Source: NIOZ-UU13 sp964444135
GTDB lineage: Bacteria; Planctomycetota; Phycisphaerae; Sedimentisphaerales; Anaerobacaceae
Reading direction: 5' to 3'
NCBI GenBank assembly: GCA_964444135.1
Contig: CAYUFX010000008.1
Coordinates: 26,180-90,179, forward strand
DNA: 64,000 nt
Shown: positions 44,146-51,392 of the stretch, piece after piece
Layout of the letters: the number at the start of each line of letters is the position of its first letter
Position numbering within the stretch: position 1 is the first letter of the stretch
The notes under the pieces: model-generated
What the model was told of the DNA's origin: nothing
What the model saw: the letters and a program-made list of their open reading frames with translations, nothing else
Databases searched by the model: none
Program-made: the position numbers and the translations under genes

Positions 44146-46821
44146 TTACTGAGCGGGGACGCCCGAAACGCTGGTCGGGTCAAAACCTAAGGCCATGTCA
44201 TCCGGTGGGAGGATTCTAATACCATAAACCGGAACCTCCAGCTCAATAACGGCAGCGGCGACTTTCTGATCTTGAACTCCTATGAGGCCTGTATCCTTAA
44301 AGTCGGCAGGTAAAAATGGAGTCGGCTCATCAAGAGGCTCGCCCTTCTCATCTAAAGCCTGCATATAACCTGTGTCGTTGCCGCCCTTCTCGATAATGAA
44401 GATAGTTGTAACCGGCCTAACAAACATGGTTTGCACATAGGCCTGATCGTCGGCACTGGCCCCGACACTTAGATCAAAGTTATCTGCATCCTCAGGTGGG
44501 AACTGCGCATGCATCGGGTCACCGGCAAATGTCGTGGTCCCAAGAATCAGATCACCGACGTTATTCCCATTAATCGAAAGAACCATACCGTTGTCACCGG
44601 TCGCCTCAAGGGTGTCAATCGGACTGATTGTGATAACCGATGGTAGAAGACTGTCAAGATACAGCCGAATGTCGTCAAAGAACACCAGACCCGAACCACC
44701 AGGCTGCGGATTTTCCTTGTCGCCAAAGCCGATAGACAGTTTGCTGACATCGGTCAGAACAACACCGGCATCACTGAGCTTTTTCAGGTCGATATTCCAT
44801 TCCGTCCACGTGTCTATCAATGCAGCATTGGAGTCATCGTGGTACACCGTTGCAGCCGTGCCGCTGCCATCTTCCACAGACACATACATCGGTTCAGCCT
44901 CATTACTGAGCATCCCGATGTCCTCGTTGACCCACTGGCCCGTACCATCGCTGGTAACGTTGGAGAATTTGGCCTCACACGTTAGAGCAGTGTTATGGCT
45001 GGTCAGCGCTAAGCCTATGTACATAGGTGTATTCATGGAGACCGTCGTCAGATTCAACTGTGTCCACGTGCTGCCGTCCGCTGAGTAATAGGCCCTGACA
45101 AGTCCGCCTACTGTACGCTCTAATTTTACCCACTGAGGAGCGGTAATGCCTTCTTCGAAAAACCTGTCCGTGATACCGCCGGTGGTGTTGCGAAACTGGA
45201 ACCGGACCCCGTTTTCAGGAGTAATGAGCAGTACGACGTTGGCCGAGTTCGCCTCAAGCGTATCACGAATCATCACGCCGGCCTTGGCAAAAGGATCTGT
45301 GTTTTCCAGACTCTCGACTTTTGCTGAAATCGAGACGGCGCCGGAGGCCTCCTTCCAGGCGAAGTGGAACTGGTCGGAGTTACCCCAGATGTCCTCGCCT
45401 GAGGCGGTCATCGTATATGTTCCGGTCGGGCCTTCCGTGAAGCTGCCGACGTACGCCGGATGTCCCCTGAACCACAGCGACAATATCCCAACGTCTTCTC
45501 TGGTCCAATCCTGCGCAGGACTAAACGAACGTTCAGCTTCTGAATAATTTGCTGTACCACTGTTGTCATATAAAAACGGCATTGACTGCTTGCCGCCGTG
45601 GACGATATTTCGCTCGGCAGCAGGAGCATCAGGATAACCAACAGTAGAACCGTTTGTCGGCTCTTCCCACCCATCTAACCACGCTTCATATATAATGTCG
45701 GGCGAGAAGTCGGTGTAGTCCTCAAAATCGTCCACGACAAAATGGTCGATTAACGTAAAGCTCCACGTATTGCCTTTCCATGGACTATTCGGCTCGACAT
45801 CATTGAACTCATCGACCCGCCAGTAATAACTCAGGCCGAATTCAAGAAGGCCGGGAGGTTCATAAGTAGTATCCTCCTGGTTTTGGCTGACCAATACGTT
45901 CTGCGGATTGGTCCTGCTGGATTCGGTAACATCGTCGAGAACTGTTCCGAAGTACACATCATGCTTGTCGGCATAGGTCCCCGGCCCCCAGCTAAGAACC
46001 GCATCCTGTGGCACATCTATGGCGCCGTCACGCGGGCGGGGGCTCCTGGCCTCCGTCAACGGGCCGGTCGTACCCAGCGCATAGTTAATCGCCGCCTCAA
46101 ACAGTGCATAAGCGTTCTCATTCCATAACGGGTACGATCGTCTATCAAAACCCAGACAGATGCGAATATCCGCTGCTACCTGGTCACTGCCATCTGCAGG
46201 AGCTTGGGCAAGCGCCGCTCCCTTTTCGTAAACAAGAATAACATCGTAACTCTGGCCGTCACTCAGCGTGGCTCTCGCAATGACAGTGGCCTCTGCCCCT
46301 GCGATACCCATGCTAAAACGGGCCGTGCCGCTAACAGGATCGGTAATGTCAGTAAGAACGGGCACTGTCCCGCTGAGGCCTGCGGCCAGATAGTGTCCAG
46401 GATCAACAATCTCTATGTCTGTAGTGGCCACGTCGATGCCTGAGCCGCCACCTTCTGTCAAACCCATCTCGTCCCAGGCCCAGGCCTCGGTGATGACCAT
46501 AGGTGTTTCAATCTCTGTGATTTCGTTCCTGATTCCGCCGGAGCCTACCGATTCGGAAATATAGACCAAATCTGCGGTGGCAGCGGCAGCCTCGGTATCC
46601 GCTTCGCTCTCGTCGTCATCAAAATACGTTACCGTGTGTCCAAGGCCTTCCATGAAGGCTTTAAGTGCATCGTCCCCTGACATGTTTTGATCGTCGCCGA
46701 CGGGCGCGTTGTAATTCAGCGACGAGATGAATAAAATATCGGCCCCCATAGTTGAAGTAGCGGAAAGACTGAGCACTACCACCAGACAGAGTAAGGTTCT
46801 TACAAATTCCTTCTCAAACAT
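44146..46821 (-). CDS. Secreted GATase-like / FN3-like multidomain protein (2)
   Basis: An 891-aa paralogue of the preceding protein. Signal 1-28 (SLSATSTMGAD). The GATase-like domain covers about 29-265 (ILFISSLNYNAPVGDDQNMS, TVTYFDDDESEADTEAAAA, PMVITEAWAWDEMG). It has one FN3-like unit (DKHDVYFGTVLDDV, YYWRVDEFNDVEPNSPWKGN), then VDDFEDYTD, into which a DUF1349/LamG-like beta-sandwich is inserted at about 460-650 (SDQFHFAWKEASGAVSISAK, PFAKAGVMIRDTLEANSANV). After FFDDIRLYLD comes an extra C-terminal domain (SINGNNVGDLILGTTTFAGD and so on) absent from protein (1). The ligand and role are unknown. Start and leader match those of protein (1). Confidence 0.8.
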   Translation of the reverse strand: MFEKEFVRTLLCLVVVLSLSATSTMGADILFISSLNYNAPVGDDQNMSGDDALKAFMEGLGHTVTYFDDDESEADTEAAAATADLVYISESVGSGGIRNEITEIETPMVITEAWAWDEMGLTEGGGSGIDVATTDIEIVDPGHYLAAGLSGTVPVLTDITDPVSGTARFSMGIAGAEATVIARATLSDGQSYDVILVYEKGAALAQAPADGSDQVAADIRICLGFDRRSYPLWNENAYALFEAAINYALGTTGPLTEARSPRPRDGAIDVPQDAVLSWGPGTYADKHDVYFGTVLDDVTESSRTNPQNVLVSQNQEDTTYEPPGLLEFGLSYYWRVDEFNDVEPNSPWKGNTWSFTLIDHFVVDDFEDYTDFSPDIIYEAWLDGWEEPTNGSTVGYPDAPAAERNIVHGGKQSMPFLYDNSGTANYSEAERSFSPAQDWTREDVGILSLWFRGHPAYVGSFTEGPTGTYTMTASGEDIWGNSDQFHFAWKEASGAVSISAKVESLENTDPFAKAGVMIRDTLEANSANVVLLITPENGVRFQFRNTTGGITDRFFEEGITAPQWVKLERTVGGLVRAYYSADGSTWTQLNLTTVSMNTPMYIGLALTSHNTALTCEAKFSNVTSDGTGQWVNEDIGMLSNEAEPMYVSVEDGSGTAATVYHDDSNAALIDTWTEWNIDLKKLSDAGVVLTDVSKLSIGFGDKENPQPGGSGLVFFDDIRLYLDSLLPSVITISPIDTLEATGDNGMVLSINGNNVGDLILGTTTFAGDPMHAQFPPEDADNFDLSVGASADDQAYVQTMFVRPVTTIFIIEKGGNDTGYMQALDEKGEPLDEPTPFLPADFKDTGLIGVQDQKVAAAVIELEVPVYGIRILPPDDMALGFDPTSVSGVPAQ

Positions 46822-47389
46822 AATAATCCTCCTTCAAAAAAAATATAGGTTGTTAATTGAAATGTAAAATATCTTCCTTGCGAAATACGAAGCTCTCACG
46901 AAGAAGTTTGTGTCTCGCATAATGCACAATAATTCCTCCTCTATTCGCAAAACTATTAAGATTACACGGTTTTGAGGGGCAGAATCTGCAAGCATCCTCA
47001 TAGGCGCACACACACTCCACCAGGATTATTTATACCAAATCATCCTCTTTGCCGTCAAGGAAAATCCCTTGAATTATTCATCCATTTTCAATGGAGCAGA
47101 GTTGCTTGTATGCAGGATTTTGTCCAAACAGGTCTCTGACCTCCTCTGCAGTCTGTATAAGCTCGGCGGGATATAACCGTGCATAGACTATAATCTCAAA
47201 AATGCAAATTGTTTTGAAAAACCTTCTGTTTTTCCCATTTTTTGCTGGACATTCTGTGTTGAATTTGATAAAATAATACACAATAAGAAGGTTCCTCAAG
47301 GGTGGGGGGATTCACTCTTCATTAGTATAACAGTCAGTGCGCTGGAATAAGCGGGGGGGGGAAAAATAATCTTAGGTAAACATAATACA
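46822..47389. other. Leader, promoter and spacer, 568 bp
   Basis: Minus strand: leader of protein (2) with AAGGAGG before the ATG and a second GAGGAGGAATTATTG at about 46935. Between the promoter and 47389 the DNA is AT-rich and ends with nine G at 47353-47361. A 73-codon minus frame at 47078-47299 is not convincing. Confidence 0.4.
47029..47058 (-). promoter_or_regulatory. Sigma-70-like promoter for protein (2)
   Basis: Minus strand: TTGACG (47058-47053), 18-nt spacer GCAAAGAGGATGATTTGG, TATAAA (47034-47029). Conserved with the promoter at 44064-44093. Confidence 0.7.
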
Positions 47390-48340
47390 TTGCTGATTGT
47401 ATTGCTGTTGCTCATTACGGCCACGGCGATAAAAGCCGGGCCAACGATGAGCAATTGCAATGAGAGCTTCGTTGCCCGTGCTGTGTCACCGACTTCGGAA
47501 GCACATATCTCCTTCGTACACAAAACAAGCCATATTATCGAACCTCCTAATGCTCACTTGGCTAATATCGGCGTAGAGCTTCTGAAGCCACCCGCTGATT
47601 TAAGGAACTCAGCACCTGTTGGCGCAAAGATTTTGCCCCCCATACCTGCTGCGCTTTTCATGGTCTTAACTGGATTCCTTTACATTTCATTGGTTAAGGA
47701 CCGCAGGCTCTGGCTGGCAGCCCTGGCCAGCCTGCTGTGGGCAGGCCAAGCTGGTTTTCATGCCATCCCTCAATTAGCTGCCTATATGAACCCCCAAAAA
47801 CACATTCAGCAAAAAACGCCCGATAATACCGCCTGCCTGTATCGGTTTGAAGATTGCTGTCATTTGCGTAGTGATATCGAAGGCACACAATACATTGGCC
47901 TGCTTCACCATTTAGCTGCAATACCAGCCGGCACAATGTCGTTGCTATTACCAGCGCCTCTTTCGTCATTGCAAGCGCAGAGAGCCTTTAGCCCTGAGCG
48001 AACAAAGCTTGTCCTGAGCGAAGTCGAAGGAGCTTGCCCTGAGCATAGCCGAATGGGTCGAAGGGCAAGCATCCTTATTGCACTGCATAAGCGCGTAGTC
48101 TCTGCGCCAACCAAGAGCAACACTGGAGCTCTTCAATTTGCAATAACTAACTTTTCATTCTTACTGAATCCTGCAGTTATCTGCCCGGCCGCAAGAGCTA
48201 AGCAGTACATTTATTTTTCGCCGGCATCTACATTTGCTAAACTGGCCCGCGGCCCGCCTAACCCAGGCCTGATAATTGTAACCTCCTTTCTATACGGAGG
48301 GTCGTTGCGCGCGGGCCCTTCAGGTCGGAGGTTGATGTAA
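47390..48340 (+). CDS. Hypothetical membrane or secreted protein carrying an in-frame repeat
   Basis: A 316-aa frame with a TTG start and no clear ribosome binding site; the region upstream in frame to the stop at 47348 has only ATA/ATC as other starts. It has an N-terminal hydrophobic signal (LIVLLLLITATAIKAG) and a hydrophobic span at about 88-125 (PIPAALFMVLTGFLYISLVK, WLAALASLLWAGQAGF). Residues 200-226 (ERTKLVLSEVEGACPEHSRM and on) are a translation of a CCTGAGCGAAGTCGAAGG-type DNA repeat. I do not recognise a family. It lies 47 nt upstream of two PEP-CTERM-like genes, so a role with that set is possible but unproven. Confidence 0.5.
   Translation: MLIVLLLLITATAIKAGPTMSNCNESFVARAVSPTSEAHISFVHKTSHIIEPPNAHLANIGVELLKPPADLRNSAPVGAKILPPIPAALFMVLTGFLYISLVKDRRLWLAALASLLWAGQAGFHAIPQLAAYMNPQKHIQQKTPDNTACLYRFEDCCHLRSDIEGTQYIGLLHHLAAIPAGTMSLLLPAPLSSLQAQRAFSPERTKLVLSEVEGACPEHSRMGRRASILIALHKRVVSAPTKSNTGALQFAITNFSFLLNPAVICPAARAKQYIYFSPASTFAKLARGPPNPGLIIVTSFLYGGSLRAGPSGRRLM
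47991..48070 (+). repeat. CCTGAGCGAAGTCGAAGG-type repeat inside the hypothetical gene
   Basis: Contains CCTGAGCGAA, TTGTCCTGAGCGAAGTCGAA, CCCTGAGCATAGCCGAATGG and GTCGAAGGGCAAGC. A related unit in the opposite orientation is at 32024-32072 within repeat copy B. Confidence 0.7.
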
Positions 48341-48387
48341 TTGTTACTTAACACCTTTGTAATTTTGTGCACTAAGGAGAAATTAAA

Positions 48388-49077
48388 ATGAAACGAGTAT
48401 TATTAACACTTGTAGTATTGACCTTAACGGCCACAACGGCTCTGGGCAACGCAACTCCTATTGGTTCGTCTCCTCACCTCGGATGGTGGAGCGAGGATGC
48501 CCCTGGCACTACCCATCAGGCCTTCGATTTCACAGCCGCAGAGCAGGTCACAGCAGGGCCCCCCATCTGGACGTTTACTCCTGAGGAGATAAAAAATCCT
48601 TCGACCGCACAAGCTATCGTCACCACCTCCGTGAACGGTATATGGGAATCAGGCGTGTTCTACGATAATGGGATGATTTACGTTACGTTGAAGATCGAAA
48701 ACTATGAAATTCCCAACGCATATAAAGAAATTTGGATTGATGTCGGATATACAGGTACGCTTCAAGGTTGGACGGCGGGAGCACATAATGGTTCCGATCC
48801 GCTAGCTGACTATAAGGTGGTCAGTCTTGGACCCGGTGGGCCCAGTGGCGTAGCTGAATGGGATTTCCGCATCTACCCGAATCCGCATTGGGAAGATATC
48901 AACTTTCAAATTGCTCCGATAATGGATTCGGAAGGGCAGCAGATTGTGATTCCCGCTACCTTAGATTGGATTCACGTGGACACGATTTGCATTCCCGCAC
49001 CTGCACCTGGTGTTATTCTGTTAGGTAGCATTGGTGTAGGCCCTGTTGGCTGGCTGAAAAGACGCAGGGCTTTTTAA
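48388..49077 (+). CDS. Secreted protein with PEP-CTERM-like sorting tail (1)
   Basis: A 229-aa protein with a signal peptide 1-20 (TLTATTALGNATP) and AAGGAG 8 nt before the ATG. The body has a beta-rich sequence with no family that I recognise. The C-terminus is PAPAPGVILLGSIGVG and GWLKRRR: a Pro-rich motif, a hydrophobic helix and an Arg cluster, the layout of PEP-CTERM signals. These are cut by exosortase and lead to surface anchoring. No exosortase gene is in the window. It is followed 40 nt on by a similar gene. Confidence 0.8.
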   Translation: MKRVLLTLVVLTLTATTALGNATPIGSSPHLGWWSEDAPGTTHQAFDFTAAEQVTAGPPIWTFTPEEIKNPSTAQAIVTTSVNGIWESGVFYDNGMIYVTLKIENYEIPNAYKEIWIDVGYTGTLQGWTAGAHNGSDPLADYKVVSLGPGGPSGVAEWDFRIYPNPHWEDINFQIAPIMDSEGQQIVIPATLDWIHVDTICIPAPAPGVILLGSIGVGPVGWLKRRRAF

Positions 49078-49117
49078 AATAACTTTAGAATACAGACTCT
49101 ATAATAAGGACAGGATT

Positions 49118-49735
49118 ATGAAAAAGTTAATTGCATTTTGCGTTTTTGCAGTGTTGATGCTGTCCGTCAACAATCCGGCAAATGCAAATATAACAGTTGC
49201 GGATATGGTTGATTCCAGCGATGGTCAGGCAAACACTTATTTCAGTAGTACCCCGACCGATACCGACGTTACTCGGCCGTCTTCAACGGACACTTACCGT
49301 TGGTGGAATGAAGACTGGGGCTGGACCCACACATTTAGCCCGCCGGGACCGGCGCCTGTCTCGATAATTTCCGCAATATTATCGATTGAAGCATGGGATG
49401 TGGACCCCGGCCTGTATCTGTATCCCGAAGTTGATGAGATATATGTTGGAACAGATTCCACTGGAATCTACTTGGGGGACCTAAATGACATGGATGATGT
49501 TTGGAGTACAACACCCCTTTCTCTTCCCACCTCGACCTTTGCCGACTTGATGGATGGGACTATCAATATATTCATGGATATTGATTCGACGCACAATCAG
49601 GACTTTTGGGCAGTAACCTTAAAATCATCCACGCTTACAGTTACTTATGAACCGATACCTGCTCCCGGTGCTATCGTATTAGGTGGAATTGGTATCTGCT
49701 TTATAGGCTGGCTGCGAAGACGTCGGTCATTTTAA
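49118..49735 (+). CDS. Secreted protein with PEP-CTERM-like sorting tail (2)
   Basis: A 205-aa protein, signal 1-26 (LMLSVNNPANANI), AAGGACAGG upstream. The middle is a single beta-sandwich-like domain with a WTHTFSPPGPAPVSIISAIL region and several Asp-rich loops (DVDPGLYLYPEVDEIYVGTD), maybe calcium-binding. The tail is PIPAPGAIVLGGIGICFIGW plus LRRRR, nearly the same as in the gene upstream. Probably co-transcribed with it and sorted by the same machinery. The function is unknown. Confidence 0.8.
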   Translation: MKKLIAFCVFAVLMLSVNNPANANITVADMVDSSDGQANTYFSSTPTDTDVTRPSSTDTYRWWNEDWGWTHTFSPPGPAPVSIISAILSIEAWDVDPGLYLYPEVDEIYVGTDSTGIYLGDLNDMDDVWSTTPLSLPTSTFADLMDGTINIFMDIDSTHNQDFWAVTLKSSTLTVTYEPIPAPGAIVLGGIGICFIGWLRRRRSF

Positions 49736-49739
49736 CTGA

Positions 49740-49760
49740 TGCCGAAAGGCATCCTGTGGA
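49740..49760 (+). repeat. GAAA-loop palindromic repeat, copy 5
   Basis: Reads TGCCGAAAGGCATCCTGTGG, the consensus form: GCC-GAAA-GGC makes a hairpin with a GNRA tetraloop. It lies just after the stop of the PEP-CTERM-like gene (2). Confidence 0.7.
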
Positions 49761-49811
49761 CTGCGGACTGCTCAGCGAAGTTGCTGCGTAGCACGAGTTA
49801 CAAGAGGCTCT

Positions 49812-49829
49812 GGTCTGATGGATCAGACC
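49812..49829 (+). terminator. Palindrome after the PEP-CTERM-like genes
   Basis: GGTCTGAT and ATCAGACC around GG, followed by CCTATTTCTCTG and then a T/C-rich stretch. A weak terminator is possible. Confidence 0.4.
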
Positions 49830-50125
49830 CCTATTTCTCTGTTCCCTTTTTCCTTGACTTGAGAATGTAAGCTGACTGTACGCCTGTAAGTCAAAGACTC
49901 CTTCAAACAGGGGTAAGCGTATGTATTCATACTTATGTTTATGTGAGCAAGAGCAGATTGGATTTTAACCTCGGGGCACAAAAACAGTGACTCAGAGTCC
50001 ATTTTAGCGGCGAACTCGTCTTGAAGGGTATACGGAGACTCCCGGAACTTAAAAATCACCCAAGGGAACATAATCGAACTGGGCTGGAGCGGTTCCTGTC
50101 AGTTCAGAAATTTGACGCTAAAAGC

Positions 50126-50155
50126 TTGCGTTATCGCGACCAGGCGTGTTATAAT
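50126..50155 (+). promoter_or_regulatory. Sigma-70-like promoter for the pseudopilin gene
   Basis: TTGCGT at 50126-50131, 18-nt spacer, perfect TATAAT at 50150-50155. Leader of about 84 nt to the ATG at 50246. Confidence 0.6.
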
Positions 50156-50245
50156 TATGGCAGACAGCCATGCCAGCGAAACTTATCGTTTCTGGCGAGA
50201 ATTCTCGGTTAAAAAAGCCTTCTTTGAAAGAGAAGTAGAATCGAA

Positions 50246-51049
50246 ATGCATAAACGAAACGCTTTTACGTTAATAGAGCTTTTGGTGGTAATTCCCATCA
50301 TAGCTTTATTGCTCGCGATATTGCTGCCGACATTACAGCGGATTAGGAGACAATCGAAATCTGTTGCCTGTCAATCTAATTTGCACCAATGGGATATAAT
50401 GTTTTCGATGTATAAAGCAAATAACGATGGTAAGTTCTTTAAGCCGATGCACGGTGGCACCTGGATAGAGCCTTTACAACCTTACTATCAGGACTGTAAA
50501 GACTCGCTCTTTTTATGCCCGATGGCCACGAAGCACTACATCGAGAATCCTGACGACCTAATCACAGACCCACTTATTGATAGTGCCGTCAAAAAACGAT
50601 TCTGGGCATTGAAGTACATAGGAGGCGGCACCAAATTTCACGCCTGGTTGTTATTTGAGCCTAAGCCTTTATGCAGCTACGGCCTGAATGACTGGGTTAT
50701 GGATCACTGGTTGACCTCTTCTGCCATGAATGTCCCGGTGCTTCTGGATTGCGTTTGGAGGGGCGCGCGTCCACATTACTTGGACCCTCCTCCGATAAAT
50801 GAAGGTTATCCGCCTAATACCGCGCTGGGTTTGGATGAGCACTATAGCGCAATGCAGTATTTCTGTATCAACCGCCATGATGGAGGAATAAACGGCCTGT
50901 TTTTGGACGGCTCTGTCAGAAAGGTCGGACTAAAGGAGCTGTGGACCTTGAAGTGGCATGAATGGTTTAATACTAAAGGTTCCTGGACCAAAGCCGGCGG
51001 CGTCAAGCCGGAGGATTGGCCAAAGTGGATGAGAAGGTTCAAAGACTGA
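50246..51049 (+). CDS. Type II/IV pseudopilin-like protein (H-x-DG family)
   Basis: A 267-aa protein with a prepilin leader and helix: KRNAFTLIELLVVIPIIALL, with the cleavage site after Ala6 before Phe and Glu at +5. The C-terminal part has NRHDGGINGLFLDGSVRKVG, the His...Asp-Gly motif of planctomycete DUF1559-type pseudopilins, and AVACQSN-like CQSNLHQWDI in the middle. Such proteins occur in many copies in planctomycetes and are thought to belong to a secretion pseudopilus, but their role is not known. The substitution P for the usual A/V in VVIPIIALL is unusual. AAAGAGAAG lies 9 nt upstream. Confidence 0.88.
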   Translation: MHKRNAFTLIELLVVIPIIALLLAILLPTLQRIRRQSKSVACQSNLHQWDIMFSMYKANNDGKFFKPMHGGTWIEPLQPYYQDCKDSLFLCPMATKHYIENPDDLITDPLIDSAVKKRFWALKYIGGGTKFHAWLLFEPKPLCSYGLNDWVMDHWLTSSAMNVPVLLDCVWRGARPHYLDPPPINEGYPPNTALGLDEHYSAMQYFCINRHDGGINGLFLDGSVRKVGLKELWTLKWHEWFNTKGSWTKAGGVKPEDWPKWMRRFKD

Positions 51050-51392
51050 GGCTGTAAAAAAGAATCAAACTTCAAAAAACGTGAAATATTCGGACCTACC
51101 GGCGGAAAATGCTTAAAGAAATTGGTTAGTAATGGCATAAAGAGACATCGACTCGACTATTTTAATTGACTCAATCGTTCTATATATGTTAAAATATTAA
51201 AAGTTGATATATATTTTGTAGTAGTGGCTCCGAGGCCCATAAGTTGCGCCAGATCCGTTGTGCTCCCACCGTTTTGCTTCGCAAAAGCGAAGCAGTAGGG
51301 GCGAAACGGCAATCCACAAAGATAAGACAGCAATCGGTGGCTTCAGGCATTTTTTAGGATGGAGATAGAAAATAGCCATATCTGAAAAAATC
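51050..51392. promoter_or_regulatory. Leader of the giant surface protein, 343 bp
   Basis: A promoter candidate TTGACT (51166-51171), 18-nt spacer, TAAAAT (51190-51195). Downstream is a nested hairpin at 51269-51309. GGATGGAGATAG near 51360 may serve as a ribosome binding site for the giant gene, about 22 nt from the TTG used here. Confidence 0.5.
51269..51309 (+). other. Nested hairpin in the 5' leader of the giant gene
   Basis: Inner stem TGCTTCGC (51275-51282) with GCGAAGCA (51287-51294) around AAAA; outer stem CCGTTT (51269-51274) with AAACGG (51304-51309). No U-run follows, so it is not a standard terminator. It could be a leader structure or one more dispersed repeat. Confidence 0.5.

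Larger units (their letters stand above)
49736..50245. other. Intergenic region with repeat, palindrome and promoter, 510 bp
   Basis: Holds repeat copy 5 at 49740-49760, a palindrome GGTCTGAT/ATCAGACC at 49812-49829 followed by a pyrimidine-rich run that may end transcription of the PEP-CTERM pair, and a promoter at 50126-50155. I see no gene. Confidence 0.5.

Noticed and set aside
47078..47299. A 73-codon minus-strand open frame before the promoter of protein (2)
   Set aside because: TTG start, no ribosome binding site, no family match, and in an AT-rich spacer.
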